Assembly: GCF_018448925.1 (NCBI RefSeq)
Contig: NZ_RCWE01000004.1
Span: forward strand, 1-64,000
Reading direction: 5' to 3'
Length of the DNA stretch: 64,000 bases
DNA from: Photorhabdus akhurstii
GTDB lineage: Bacteria; Pseudomonadota; Gammaproteobacteria; Enterobacterales; Enterobacteriaceae
Part shown: positions 29,118 to 38,360 of the stretch, one piece after another
Layout of the letters: each line of letters begins with the position of its first letter
Numbering within the stretch: the stretch's first letter is position 1
Position numbers and translations under genes: made by a program
Notes under the pieces: generated by a model
The model's input: the letters and a program-made list of their open reading frames with translations, nothing else
Databases searched by the model: none
Told to the model about the DNA's origin: nothing

Positions 29118-30011
29118 ATGAAATTGCGACATTTACGGTGTTTTGTGGCGGTAGCAGAAGAATTACATTTCGCGAGAGCTGCGCAGCGCCTGCATATAGA
29201 ACAATCACCGCTATCAAGGATAATTAAAAACTTGGAAGCTGATCTTGGTACGATGTTATTCGTGCGCACCACAAGGAATATCCGGCTCACACGTGCGGGG
29301 GAAATTTTACTGGAGCAGGCTCCTCGCATCTTTTCCGTACTTGGTCAGGTTCGTGATAGTGTGAAAGCAGTTTCGGCTGGATTTCATAGCCAGCTTCGTA
29401 TTGCATTATCCGATGGTGTTACACCACCCAAGTTAGCCGAATTGTTAGCAAAATGCCGTGAGGACGAACCAGGGATGGACATTCGCTTACATGAGATACC
29501 TCTAGCTCAACACATGAATGGATTACGTGACAACCTTTTTGATGTGGGATTTGCTCAATCTATGACAGTAGGCGATGGCATCATTGCCATGCCGGCTTGG
29601 TATGATTCGTTGGTGGCGGCTATTCCTATCAGGCACCCGCTTTTAGTGTATAAAGAAGTGCCGTTAGATGAACTTTTATACTATCCACTGATCATCTGTG
29701 GTCAGGAGGCGTATGAGGGATATTTGGAGCCGGTGCTGTCTATATTACAAAATGCAAAGTTAGCGCCATCTATATCCGAAAAGGTTGCCAGTTTTGACCT
29801 TTTGCTAACTTTAGTGGCCGCTGGATATGGGATTGGGGTGGCGGGAGAGTCACAGATCAACCTGGCTCGGCATGGCGACGTCGCCATAAGACCATTCGCT
29901 GGTGATATTCCTAAACTGGTGACATATATGCTTAGGCTTGATGCCCCGTTAACAGAAGAACTTGCCCGGTTTGAAGAAAGAGTTGGAAATTTGTACACCA
30001 GTGTTTGTTGA
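29118..30011 (+). CDS. LysR-family transcriptional regulator
   Basis: A 297-residue regulator. The N-terminal winged helix (1-60) reads MKLRHLRCFVAVAEELHFARAA... and LHIEQSPLSRIIKNLEADLG; the ligand-binding domain follows (about 90-290). The whole N-terminus is typical of the group near BenM/CatR that responds to small acids, but the effector cannot be read from sequence. The nearest genes are the folE/queD-like pair, divergent and 669 bp away; LysR proteins often control a divergent neighbour, so these are candidates. Confidence 0.9.
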   Translation: MKLRHLRCFVAVAEELHFARAAQRLHIEQSPLSRIIKNLEADLGTMLFVRTTRNIRLTRAGEILLEQAPRIFSVLGQVRDSVKAVSAGFHSQLRIALSDGVTPPKLAELLAKCREDEPGMDIRLHEIPLAQHMNGLRDNLFDVGFAQSMTVGDGIIAMPAWYDSLVAAIPIRHPLLVYKEVPLDELLYYPLIICGQEAYEGYLEPVLSILQNAKLAPSISEKVASFDLLLTLVAAGYGIGVAGESQINLARHGDVAIRPFAGDIPKLVTYMLRLDAPLTEELARFEERVGNLYTSVC

Positions 30012-30399
30012 TCTTATTAGGGGAAAGAGCCTTTTGGAGTTCTGCTAGTGCTGATTAAAGTGCAATTCGCAATCATCTAAGTATCTAAATTGATAGAGAA
30101 CTGCGAATTTCTGGCAAATATTTGACCATTTTTTTCCAATGCCTGATGAAAGTTTTCATATCAATCGGAGTCGAGGACTTAAGATACCTATCTTGAGAAA
30201 GAATGGAATGATCAGCTTGGTTTGATGAGTGACAAGTAGATGTAAGAAGTTAAAACTGGATAGTTAATTTAATAGCATGTAAAAATCTTTATTGCGTGTG
30301 TGTTTAGGCAAAAACCGCTAACGGGAGTTTGTTCTCCCGCTGGTTTTATAACTGTAAATAGAGTACTTACTGTATAATATTTGAAGTGTTATTATTTAG
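30012..30399. other. Gap after the LysR gene
   Basis: 388 bp with a bidirectional terminator (30310-30347) and nothing else that I can support. Confidence 0.5.
30310..30347. terminator. Bidirectional terminator
   Basis: CGGGAG (30322-30327) and CTCCCG (30334-30339) form the core of a hairpin with loop TTTGTT, extended by AAAACC and GGTTTT arms. On the minus strand five T follow, on the plus strand four. It can end both the LysR transcript and a minus-strand transcript through the integrase remnant. Confidence 0.65.
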
Positions 30400-30585
30400 T
30401 TATTGTTTTTCCTTATTAAGAATTTTTTCATATTCCTCCCAAACGACAGACAATGGTGAACTTAAACAACAAATGGATATTGAACCCCCTGATGGAGGGT
30501 GATATTCATATTTAGATCTCCCACGATAGACTCTTATAGGTAAATTGTTATCAGTGGGATTCTTCCTTTTTCTTCTTAACATCAT
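30400..30585 (-). pseudogene. Phage integrase arm-binding domain, truncated
   Basis: A 61-residue ORF reading MMLRRKRKNPTDNN, LPIRVYRGRSKYEYHPPSGG and VWEEYEKILN. This is the pattern of the N-terminal arm-type DNA-binding domain of lambda-like tyrosine recombinases (RKRKNP ... RVYRGRS.YE.HP..GG ... VW..YE). The catalytic domain is absent: the frame ends at TAA and the sequence beyond shows no recombinase motifs. It is either an inactivated integrase left by a lost prophage or island, or a small stand-alone DNA-binding protein. The family call is from memory of such sequences. Confidence 0.6.
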
Positions 30586-30936
30586 TCATAACCTCAACGT
30601 ATATTGTTTAAATTATGCATTTAGAATAAAAGTGAGATATTTATACAATATTAACTTCATAAACATATTTTTTTTGTAAAAGATAACAAATGAAAATATT
30701 AGCAGTAGATAATAAAAGATCCAGTTTTATGTTGCATATAAGAGAAGTTTTTTCACATTTTTTATAAAATAATTTCAAAATGAAATAATATTTTATGGAA
30801 ATTAAAACACAATGTTTGATAAATGTAAAATAAAAGTTGATTTTAACTATGCATGGTTGGGTTAAATCTGCTGTTTTTATAGCCGAATGAAGTGGTGACT
30901 AACATATAACTGACTGTTTGGGAGAATTTTGATGCT

Positions 30937-31064
30937 TATACCCGTCATCTTTAAAGTTGCCTCTTTGTTGGCTGCATTCATTCACCCCGGTCACATAGTT
31001 ATCTATGCTCCCGGGGATTCGCTCCCTTGCCGTCGCGATGCATCTTGAAATCCATAGGGTATAT
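30937..31064 (-). repeat. ERIC element, copy 1
   Basis: About 128 bp from TATACCCGTCATC to CATAGGGTATATA. The ends are complementary, and the inside has the ERIC marks: GGCTGCATTCATTCACCCCGG, CACATAGTTATCTATG, GCTCCCTTGCCGTCGCGATG and CATCTTGAAATCC. It is a full-length enterobacterial repetitive intergenic consensus element; a second copy in the other orientation is at 57761-57873. Confidence 0.9.
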
Positions 31065-31855
31065 AGGTATTCAACGAATTGTTGTAACAAAATGGTGGGT
31101 GTAATTTTGGTCAAACTATCTCTAACTAGCTATCACGATGGATTGCCAAGTTGAGTCTTGGTATTTTTGTGATTTACCTAAGATACCTCTACTCGTAGTA
31201 TCCAGCCTTAGGGAAACTCAACGTGGTGATATCATTGTGATAACTTTATTTTGCAGTGTATTCTATTTTACTTAAATTCTATTGCTCATGCGGTAAATTT
31301 TCTACAAGCTTTATTAAATATTCAGTCTATCTGGCAGTCGATCAAATTTGTCCTGATGCGGCTGGAAAACTTGCTGAATAAACGTTATTTGCTTCCAAAA
31401 GGCAATCAGAGTACCCCTTGATTTTTTATAAAAAAGGATTTTATTATGCCGATTTTATGGTCATTTCATTTTAATTCACTTGCGGAAATATTGGACAATC
31501 ATCTTGTGGAAAATAGAGTAATAGGAGGCATTAGATATATATTTTGAAGATATTTGCAGAATAGAAAAATAAGCAGAAATGTGTTCGTTAGAATCAGATG
31601 AAGAAGTGGGGAACATTCGTTAAAATCTTTTTAATGCTAATGATACTTAACACAAGTAGCTAGGAGAAAAATATCATTTTTTCTTGTGATTTAGGATGCT
31701 TACAGATAAATACCAGATATAGGTTAAGGTTTTTATTAGTTTTTTGCATGTTATGTTATTTGTTGGGATGATATTTCCTACATTGAGTGTATGTGTTGGT
31801 ATTTCATTGTGATCTGATAAGTGAGTTTTTTATCTTTTTGATTTTTAATGTTTTA

Positions 31856-31871
31856 TGTGATGGATGTCACT
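31856..31871 (+). promoter_or_regulatory. CRP-type binding site
   Basis: TGTGA, six bases, TCACT: nine of the ten conserved positions of the CRP consensus. It lies about 550 bp upstream of agcS, further than usual for a CRP-activated promoter of that gene, so it may serve an unrecognised transcript. Confidence 0.45.
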
Positions 31872-32417
31872 ATGCGAAATTTTCTAAATTAATGATGATT
31901 TTTTTGTTAAAGCTGATAATCTGCTCACAAAACTAATCACAATATCTTATTTTTGAATTTTTTTTCTTGATATTAATTGGTTGTTGATTTAATTAACAAG
32001 AGGCTCATTGGTAGAACTTTTTTACTTGCATGAGGACTATCGTCGTAGGCTTCATAATAGTAATGGATTTCATATATGTAGCTTATTGTGAATCATAGGT
32101 AGGAGGCATCGCCAAAAAAGTGTATGAAATGACTGACGGGCGATAGTCGATTGAATGCCATATCTATTAACTATCAGTCAAAAACAGTACACCAAACATT
32201 CATTTAATCTGATGGATAATGTAAAAAGGTCAGTAAACATTACACATTAATTTCAAACTTGTGTTACATTCATAGTGTTTTTCTGACCGGTATCTCTGTG
32301 TTTTTTTATACAGCATTGTGTTACTTGTTAATTATAAAGGCATATTAAGCGCAATGAATTCTGCCGGATACGATTTTATGGTCAGACTGGGTTTACTAAT
32401 TTAAGGGGAAAAATATC

Positions 32418-33890
32418 TTGACGGAACTAATTAGCTTTCTTAACAGCCTTAACAGTATCCTTTGGGGCTCCGTGCTGATTTATCTTCTTCTTGGCGCCGG
32501 TATTTACTTCACGATACGTACAGGTTTTATACAGATTCGCCATTTTGGGCACATGTTTTCAGTATTGAAAAACAGTAAAAAATCTGACAGTGCAGGTATT
32601 TCATCATTCCAGGCTCTGTGTACCAGCTTAGCAGCACGGGTTGGCACCGGTAACCTTACTGGTGTGGCAATCGCCTTAACGGCTGGTGGGCCTGGCGCCA
32701 TTTTTTGGATGTGGATGGTCGCTCTGATTGGAATGGCAACCTCTTTTATTGAGAGTACACTTGCCCAGCTGTACAAGACAAAAGACGATAAGGGGAATTA
32801 CCGCGGTGGTCCGGCCTACTATATGGAAAAAGGGCTTGGAGTACGCTGGATGGGCATTCTGTTCTCCATATTCCTCATTATTGCTTTTGGTCTGGTATTT
32901 AATGCTGTCCAGGCAAATTCCATCGTTCAGGCTGCTGCTTTCGCATTCGATTTCAATCCTTTATATGTCGGCATCGGTTTGGTGATTCTTAGCGGGATCA
33001 TTATTTTTGGTGGCTTGCGCTCTATTGCTCGGGTTGCAGAGTTGGTTGTCCCTTTTATGGCGATAGCTTATCTGATTCTGGCATTCTGGGTCGTCGGTCA
33101 TAACTTTGAACGCATGCCAGAAGTGTTTGCATTAATTTTCAAAAGCGCATTCGGTTTACAGGAAGCTGTTGCAGGCACCGTTGGTTATGGTGTTGCACAG
33201 GCGATGACACAAGGTGTTCAGCGCGGGCTGTTTTCAAATGAAGCAGGGATGGGTTCGGCACCCAATGCTGCGGCTTCTGCTTCTCCATATCCTCCTCATC
33301 CTGCATCTCAGGGTTATGTGCAGATGCTAGGGGTCTTTATGGATACTCTGGTTATCTGTAGTGCTACTGCCGTTATCATCCTGTCATCGGGTGTGCTTGA
33401 TGGCAATATTTCAGGGATAAGTGGAATAGAATTGACTCAGCGAGCACTGTCTTCCGCTGTTGGTGATTGGGGATCTGAATTTATTGCACTGGCTATCTTC
33501 TTTTTCGCATTCACATCAATTATTGCAAATTATGCTTATGCTGAAAGCAATATCGTATTCCTTGAACGTAATCATACTGCTGGTTTAGTGATCTTACGTC
33601 TGGCGGCGTTGGGTATGGTGATGTTTGGTTCGTTGGCTGAATTGCCTTTAGTTTGGAAAATGGCTGATTTGTCTATGGCATTGATGGCAATTACTAACCT
33701 GACCGCTATTTTGTTGCTTTCTGGCGTCGCATTTAAGCTCGCAAAAGATTACAACCAACAGAGACGTGTTGGTAAATTACCGACATTTGATATCAATCAG
33801 TATCCTGAGATTCAGAAAAAAGTTGAAGTTGGTATTTGGGAAGAAACGGCAACTCTTGCCCAATCTAACCAAGCGGTTGACCGCAAGTGA
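32418..33890 (+). CDS. Sodium:alanine/glycine symporter (AlsT/AgcS family)
   Basis: A 490-residue inner-membrane protein with about eleven hydrophobic segments. Family landmarks are FQALCTSLAARVGTGNLTGVA (about 64-84), GGPAYYMEKGL (about 130), and the run RGLFSNEAGMGSAPNAAA (about 271-288). It takes up alanine or glycine with sodium. The start is a TTG at 32418, which has AAGGGGA nine bases upstream; the first ATG in the frame lies about 45 codons later, inside conserved sequence. It is a single-gene unit with a terminator after it. Confidence 0.93.
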   Translation: MTELISFLNSLNSILWGSVLIYLLLGAGIYFTIRTGFIQIRHFGHMFSVLKNSKKSDSAGISSFQALCTSLAARVGTGNLTGVAIALTAGGPGAIFWMWMVALIGMATSFIESTLAQLYKTKDDKGNYRGGPAYYMEKGLGVRWMGILFSIFLIIAFGLVFNAVQANSIVQAAAFAFDFNPLYVGIGLVILSGIIIFGGLRSIARVAELVVPFMAIAYLILAFWVVGHNFERMPEVFALIFKSAFGLQEAVAGTVGYGVAQAMTQGVQRGLFSNEAGMGSAPNAAASASPYPPHPASQGYVQMLGVFMDTLVICSATAVIILSSGVLDGNISGISGIELTQRALSSAVGDWGSEFIALAIFFFAFTSIIANYAYAESNIVFLERNHTAGLVILRLAALGMVMFGSLAELPLVWKMADLSMALMAITNLTAILLLSGVAFKLAKDYNQQRRVGKLPTFDINQYPEIQKKVEVGIWEETATLAQSNQAVDRK

Positions 33891-33967
33891 AATGCTAGCA
33901 CACAGTATCGTTAATACTCTTTAACAACATAGCGACTGATAGCCTTTCACGTTTCATCTGTTATTCT

Positions 33968-34007
33968 TGCCTTATTTCCATCTAACTTATGGGAATAAGG
34001 CATTTTT
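33968..34007 (+). terminator. Terminator after the alanine symporter gene
   Basis: GCCTTATT (33969-33976) pairs with AATAAGGC (33994-34001), followed by TTTTT at 34003-34007 (after one A). It lies about 80 bp beyond the stop codon. Confidence 0.75.
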
Positions 34008-34138
34008 ACTTGTGGTCTATGTCAAGAGCAAAACCGGTAGTTTTATAAAAAAATCATGTAAAACATAAATTTTATTTTGTATTCATTTGATTTCTTTGTG
34101 TTATTATCTTGCTTTCAATTAATAGGTAGGACAGGGAA

Positions 34139-34960
34139 ATGATGAAGAAGATCATATTAGTTGGCTTATTTATGCTATTGGCGGGGTGTTCCAGCCTGGA
34201 AGATCGGGGCACTTATAAAGTTGATAGCTCTTTTCCTTCACAAGGTCAAAATGACAGAGTAAGGTTTTTGGTATTCCACTATACCGCTGTCAATGATGAA
34301 GATTCTTTACGTATACTCACTCAGGGCGGTGTTAGTGCTCATTATTTGCTCCCATCGTTACCGAATTATGTGAGAGGCAAGCCTGTTATTTTGCAACTGG
34401 TTCCTGAAGATAAGAGGGCGTGGCATGCTGGTGTTAGTGGATGGAATGGTCGGAAAGACTTGAATGACACTTCGATTGGCATTGAAATTGTTAATAAAGG
34501 ATTTACGGAAATGCTACTTGAGAAAGAGTGGTATCCGTTTAATGAGCAGCAGATCGATCTATTAACGCGTTTGGCGAAAGATATTATTCAACGTTATGGC
34601 ATTGAACCTATTAATGTCGTTGGTCACAGTGATATTGCACCTTTGAGAAAGTATGATCCAGGTAAACTTTTCCCTTGGAAGAGTTTGGCTGAACAAGGTA
34701 TCGGTGCATGGCCTGATGATGCAACCGTTGGAAAGTATATGGCGGGTAGAAAGTGGAATGATGGTGCTTCTGTTGAGTTAATTCAGAAGACATTGGCTAA
34801 ATATGGCTACACCATTCCACAAACTGGTGTGCTTGATGAGGATACCCGTAAAACAATCAGTGCGTTCCAGATGCATTTCAGGCCAGATGACATCAGTGGT
34901 AATCCTGATGCACAAACTGAATCGATAGCTCTGGCTCTGGTTGAGAAATATAAAAAGTAG
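34139..34960 (+). CDS. amiD: N-acetylmuramoyl-L-alanine amidase AmiD
   Basis: A 273-residue lipoprotein amidase (276 in E. coli). The signal peptide ends in the lipobox LLAGC (Cys 17 or 16). The residue after the Cys is Ser, so outer-membrane sorting is expected. The zinc histidines are in FLVFHYTAVND and VVGHSDIAPLRKYDPG, with SAHYLLP between; a peptidoglycan-binding helix bundle follows (about 200-270). It cleaves muramoyl-alanine bonds, including anhydro-muropeptides. Two ATG codons are adjacent (34139 and 34142). Confidence 0.95.
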   Translation: MMKKIILVGLFMLLAGCSSLEDRGTYKVDSSFPSQGQNDRVRFLVFHYTAVNDEDSLRILTQGGVSAHYLLPSLPNYVRGKPVILQLVPEDKRAWHAGVSGWNGRKDLNDTSIGIEIVNKGFTEMLLEKEWYPFNEQQIDLLTRLAKDIIQRYGIEPINVVGHSDIAPLRKYDPGKLFPWKSLAEQGIGAWPDDATVGKYMAGRKWNDGASVELIQKTLAKYGYTIPQTGVLDEDTRKTISAFQMHFRPDDISGNPDAQTESIALALVEKYKK

Positions 34961-35324
34961 TTTTGATTTGTAATATTTCATTGTGATCGTGCCATAAAAA
35001 CAACTTCATCAGAGTGACCTTTATGGCATGATTCTTCTCATTAACTCTATAGATTTTCATGATCTATTCTTCGAGCCTTTCTTCACTTTGTTTTAACCTG
35101 CAATGACAGTCTTACCTCGGCAGTTGTTGATCACATCTTTCCTGTTATCACTGTTTTAACATCAGGCGGCTTTCATTATTATTTCTATAGAGAAAGAACT
35201 AAGATTATGGCTAAGTAATAAAATATTCAGTGTATATAAATAATCGTCGCTTTATTTTATAGTGACTATTACTGTCTTAAGTAATAGTCAGATTAAATGA
35301 AATTTTTGCAATATGGAGAAAATA
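34961..35324. other. Gap after amiD with two hairpins
   Basis: 364 bp. GCCATAAA (34991-34998) and TTTATGGC (35020-35027) form a hairpin that may end amiD. TGACTATTACT (35263-35273) and its exact complement (35280-35290) form an 11-bp stem that can end the convergent DUF805 gene. No gene seen. Confidence 0.55.
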
Positions 35325-35759
35325 TTAATTTTTATTATTATTTTTCCTTTTTGGCAGAATCAATGCCAGGATAATTCCAATTAGACTGATAAAGGGTGAA
35401 TATATTATTATTTTGTTTTTGTCGGGAAAATAGTTTGGTAACACACTGCACAGATAGATAAAAATAGAGACTGGCCAACCATACAGCCCCACATCATTAA
35501 ATCTGTAGGCTGTTTTCATGATTAAATAGTAAACCGTAGCGAAGGAACACATTGCCCATAGGCCAATAGAGATTATATATAACCACACTGATAACTCATA
35601 TTGCATGTGAGTCGCATAATTGTTTTCTGCTAGATAACCTGAGAGAAAGATCAATATTCCTAAAATAATGGCTATTTTAATAAAGCTAATAATATAATCT
35701 TTTCTACTCAATTTTTGGCTGAAATAATTTTTTATTGCACTAACTAGAGAATCGTTCAT
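35325..35759 (-). CDS. DUF805-family membrane protein
   Basis: A 144-residue protein with four hydrophobic segments (about 25-43, 57-82, 95-112, 118-136). The family signature, a loop of the form RFNDVGLYGWP, is at about 87-97. The DUF805 family (YhaH, YhaI in E. coli) has no known biochemical role. The gene stands alone on the minus strand between amiD and a DUF2165 gene and is AT-rich. Confidence 0.8.
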   Translation of the reverse strand: MNDSLVSAIKNYFSQKLSRKDYIISFIKIAIILGILIFLSGYLAENNYATHMQYELSVWLYIISIGLWAMCSFATVYYLIMKTAYRFNDVGLYGWPVSIFIYLCSVLPNYFPDKNKIIIYSPFISLIGIILALILPKRKNNNKN

Positions 35760-35973
35760 AAATAGCAGTCAGGTAAATAACAATGTGGCAGATAATAACT
35801 GATCTAATGATAGTATGAACAGAAAAATATAAATCAGATATTAGATGAGAATATTTTAAAAGTAATTTTATGATTAAATATGTGTAAATAAGGTGATGAT
35901 TGTTAAATTATATGATAGTTTTTATCCTTTATGATCTTTTTGGTGTTTAAGCCATTGTGTGAGGAGTTGGCAA

Positions 35974-36468
35974 ATGATTATTCGGTTATCTAAAATTTTG
36001 ATGATTTTTGCAGTAGCTTTGTTTGCTACATTAGCTGCTTTTGGCAATATCACAGACTATGCTACTAATTTTGCATTTGTACAACATGTATTAATGATGG
36101 ATACCATCTTCCCAGATACAACTATTACCTATCGTGCAATTCATTCACCAGTGCTACACCACATTGGTTATATTGCCATTATTTCTTTAGAAACTTTAAC
36201 GGCAGTGTTATGTTGGATTGGTGGTATTCATTTACTGGCGAATTTAAAATCCAATGCTGCTGTTTTTAATAAAAAGAAGACTATTGCGATAGTTGGTCTG
36301 ACCTTGGGATTCTTGACTTGGCAGGTGGCGTTTATGTCAATTGGTGGTGAATGGTTTGGAATGTGGATGTCCACACAGTGGAACGGCGTGTCGAGTGCTT
36401 TCCGTTTTTTTGTCACTATCATTCTGGTACTGATTTATTTGATTCAGTATGACAGAGAACTAGAATAA
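35974..36468 (+). CDS. DUF2165-family small membrane protein
   Basis: A 164-residue protein with four membrane segments; the first (about 5-25) is followed by GNITDYATNFAFVQHVLMMDT, the typical DUF2165 block, and the third and fourth end in WFGMWMSTQWNG and a final helix. Function unknown. The frame opens with a GTG at 35959, but the ATG at 35974 is chosen because GAGGAG lies 7 bp before it. It ends 2 bp before the yddG fragment, and the two were probably one operon. Confidence 0.85.
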   Translation: MIIRLSKILMIFAVALFATLAAFGNITDYATNFAFVQHVLMMDTIFPDTTITYRAIHSPVLHHIGYIAIISLETLTAVLCWIGGIHLLANLKSNAAVFNKKKTIAIVGLTLGFLTWQVAFMSIGGEWFGMWMSTQWNGVSSAFRFFVTIILVLIYLIQYDRELE

Positions 36469-36470
36469 AT

Positions 36471-36770
36471 ATGGGAATAGGTGTGAGAACAAGGATCGAA
36501 CAACACAAAGCAACTCTGTACGGAATATTGGCGATTATGTTGTGGAGTACAATCGTTGGATTGATAAGAAGTGTGAGTGAAGATTTTGGGCCTGTAGGCG
36601 GCGCGGCGCTGATTTATACTGTTGGATCAATTTTTCTGATTCTGCTAATGGGCTTCCCAAAAGTCAGTGCTTTTCCCAGAGTCTACTTGTGGCTTGGCAG
36701 TCTATTATTTGTCAGTTATGAAATCTGTTTATCACTTGCATTAGGCTTTGGTGACTGCTCCCCGCCGTAA
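36471..36770 (+). pseudogene. yddG: YddG-type aromatic amino acid exporter, truncated by an IS remnant
   Basis: The first about 94 residues match the start of the drug/metabolite-transporter YddG: KATLYGILAIMLWSTIVGLIR, GPVGGAALIYTVGS and LLFVSYEICLSLAL are close to the E. coli protein (293 residues). The match breaks after LALGFG at about 36753, where sequence of an IS200/IS605 element begins; the last five residues DCSPP come from the element end. The remaining two thirds of the gene are not found in the window, so there was a deletion as well as insertion. The product cannot be a working exporter. Confidence 0.88.
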
Positions 36771-37512
36771 ACGGCAAGGCTTCCCACTTCTCAGGCCGCA
36801 ACCGTTGATGCAACGGATTTACGCTGGCCTCCGTGGGCAGAAACGACGAGTCCCGCCGCCTGTAATTCCTGTATGCCCTTGCGCTGGATGTTGATCGCTG
36901 CGTTGATGTCACGATCATGTTCGACACCACAGCAAGGACATGGCCAGATCCGCTTGTTCAGCGGCATTTCCGGCACTTTATGGCGGCAGCAGTGACACGT
37001 TTTCGAACTGGCGAACCATTGATCCAGTTTCACCAGATGGATGCCTGCCGCTTCCGCTTTGTATTCCAGCTTCGTGATGAATCCATGCCAGCCTGCATCA
37101 CCGATAGCACGAGCCAGCTTGGGATTTTTCATCAGGTTGGCCGATTTCAGTGTCTCCACAATGATCGCTTGGTTTTCGTCAACAATTGAACGAGACAGTT
37201 TGTGTTGAAAATCGGCACGGGCATTGGCGACCCGTTCGTGTACACATGCAAGCTGTATACGCGCTTTGCGACGATTGGCACTCCCCTGGTCTTACGGGAT
37301 AACGCTTTCTGTTTACGCCGCAGGTTGCGGCTGGCGTTGATAAGGTGGCGTGGATTCGCAATCTTATCCCCACTGGATGTGATCGCATAGTGAGACAACC
37401 CCATATCCAGCCCGGTGACACGGGCTACCAAAGAGGGCTTTACTGGCGCTTTCATGCCGTCATTGCAGAGGATTGAGGCGTAATACTTGCCTGTTTCAAT
37501 GTTCTCTGACTA
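36753..37512 (-). mobile_element. IS200/IS605-type element remnant
   Basis: A tnpB-only remnant. Its right end is marked by the hairpin GCCGTAAACGGC (about 36770-36781) between the tnpB stop and the yddG junction, the type of imperfect hairpin recognised by Y1 transposases of this family. The left end is missing: the tnpB frame is cut at about 37505, directly against the araC-type gene. No tnpA (Y1 transposase) is present. Confidence 0.8.
36791..37505 (-). pseudogene. tnpB: tnpB, 5'-truncated and frameshifted
   Basis: Two frames together give the C-terminal two thirds of a TnpB RNA-guided nuclease. The first (to 37505) reads ENIETGKYYASILCNDGMK, then VTGLDMGLSHYAITSSGDKI with the first RuvC Asp, and RNLRRKQKALSRK. 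At the run CCCC (37283-37286, plus strand) the frame changes; adding one base restores GSANRRKARIQLACVHERV, ARADFQHKLSR and VDENQAIIVETLKSANLM with the RuvC Glu, and then the zinc finger CHCCRH...CPCCG and DRDINAAINI with the last Asp. The N-terminal third is missing, so it is not functional. Confidence 0.9.
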
Positions 37513-37517
37513 TCGTG

Positions 37518-37901
37518 TCACGAACGGTTGGCAGCAAAATGTAGAGGTAATTTAACTTCGAGCTCAATATCTGGATTCTGCCGGAAATCATAGGGCGTTA
37601 TGCCATACTCTTTGCGGAACATGTAAGTGAAATGAGACTGAGAGCCGAAGCCGAAATCTAAAGCGATATCAAAAATAGGCAAAGAGCTGTTTCTTAAAAG
37701 ATGCACAGCGCCGGCCAGGCGTCGCTGGCGGATATATTTACCAAGCGAAATGCCGGTGACTTCCTTGAATATTTTCTGCATGTGCCAAAGCGAGTAACCG
37801 GAGTAAGCTGCCAGTTCTTCCAGGTGGATTACCCGGCCAAGGTGATTCTCAATCCATTTGCTGAGAGCACATACAAGTGCTAAGTGATTATCCTGTGGCA
37901 T
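37518..37901 (-). CDS. AraC-family regulator of the MarA/SoxS/TetD type
   Basis: A 127-residue protein made only of the two helix-turn-helix DNA-binding units, like MarA (127) and SoxS (107). Unit one is HLEELAAYSGYSLWHMQKIFKEVTG; unit two is IFDIALDFGFGSQSHFTYMFRKEYGITPYDFR. These small regulators control efflux and redox stress genes (marbox promoters). The frame extends two codons (TTG) upstream; the ATG at 37901 is preferred. It abuts the IS remnant on its 3' side, but its coding end looks complete. No sensor domain and no repressor partner are nearby. Confidence 0.88.
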   Translation of the reverse strand: MPQDNHLALVCALSKWIENHLGRVIHLEELAAYSGYSLWHMQKIFKEVTGISLGKYIRQRRLAGAVHLLRNSSLPIFDIALDFGFGSQSHFTYMFRKEYGITPYDFRQNPDIELEVKLPLHFAANRS

Positions 37902-38216
37902 TAACAATTTTGTTCTGGTTGAAAATGAAAGGAAGTATACACAACTTTTTCTAAAGATGACAAAGCCTTGACATCACGATTTAGATTGTAACTGAATGTG
38001 ACAATTGATTTTTTTGTCATAGTGAATAAAATCCACATGGTTAGTATTTGTTTAAACGTGTTCTGATATGTTGTTAGCATACATATTGTTGCCGGTACGA
38101 TTTTTTCGCAATGAAAGCACAGGATGAATATTTTTCTTGTTTCATTGTTGTAAAATATCATTTTCCAACTTTATTCTTAACGTATTGCGTTCTGACCGAA
38201 CTTGAAGGAAATAGAA
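37902..38216. other. Gap upstream of the AraC-type gene
   Basis: 315 bp that should contain the promoters of the minus-strand regulator and of the small membrane protein on the plus strand. No marbox or other named site could be identified with confidence. Confidence 0.45.
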
Positions 38217-38360
38217 TTGGACATAAAAAAAACCATTGCAATCTTAGTATTACTTGGAATATGTCTGTTCTTGTATCTGTTAGCTTTGGATAGCTATTGT
38301 GATCAGGGGGGAAAGTTTGATTCAGGTATTTGTTCTGTGACTCGATATCTGCCTTTCTGA
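38217..38360 (+). CDS. Small membrane protein, 47 residues
   Basis: This gene is below the usual size limit. The start is TTG at 38217 with AAGGAA six bases upstream. The product is a basic start (DIKKT), one strongly hydrophobic helix (about 7-23), then a periplasmic-looking tail LDSYCDQGGKFDSGICSVTRYLPF with two Cys that could form a disulfide. The composition and order (start, helix, charged Cys pair, YLPF end) are those of a real single-pass protein, not of random AT-rich DNA. A minus-strand frame across the same place (38158-38412) shows no such features. I do not know a name or function for it. Confidence 0.65.
   Translation: MDIKKTIAILVLLGICLFLYLLALDSYCDQGGKFDSGICSVTRYLPF

Larger units (their letters stand above)
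30586..32417. other. Long gap with ERIC element and CRP-like site
   Basis: 1.8 kb of AT-rich DNA with many stops in all frames. It contains one ERIC element (30937-31064) and one CRP-type palindrome (31856-31871), listed separately. The 71-codon frame at 30899-31114 is only the ERIC element read as protein. No tRNA or att-like repeat was found, although an integrase remnant lies at its edge. The last 150 bp carry the agcS promoter and leader. Confidence 0.6.

Noticed and set aside
30899-31114. 71-codon minus-strand frame
   Set aside because: It is the ERIC element read as protein.
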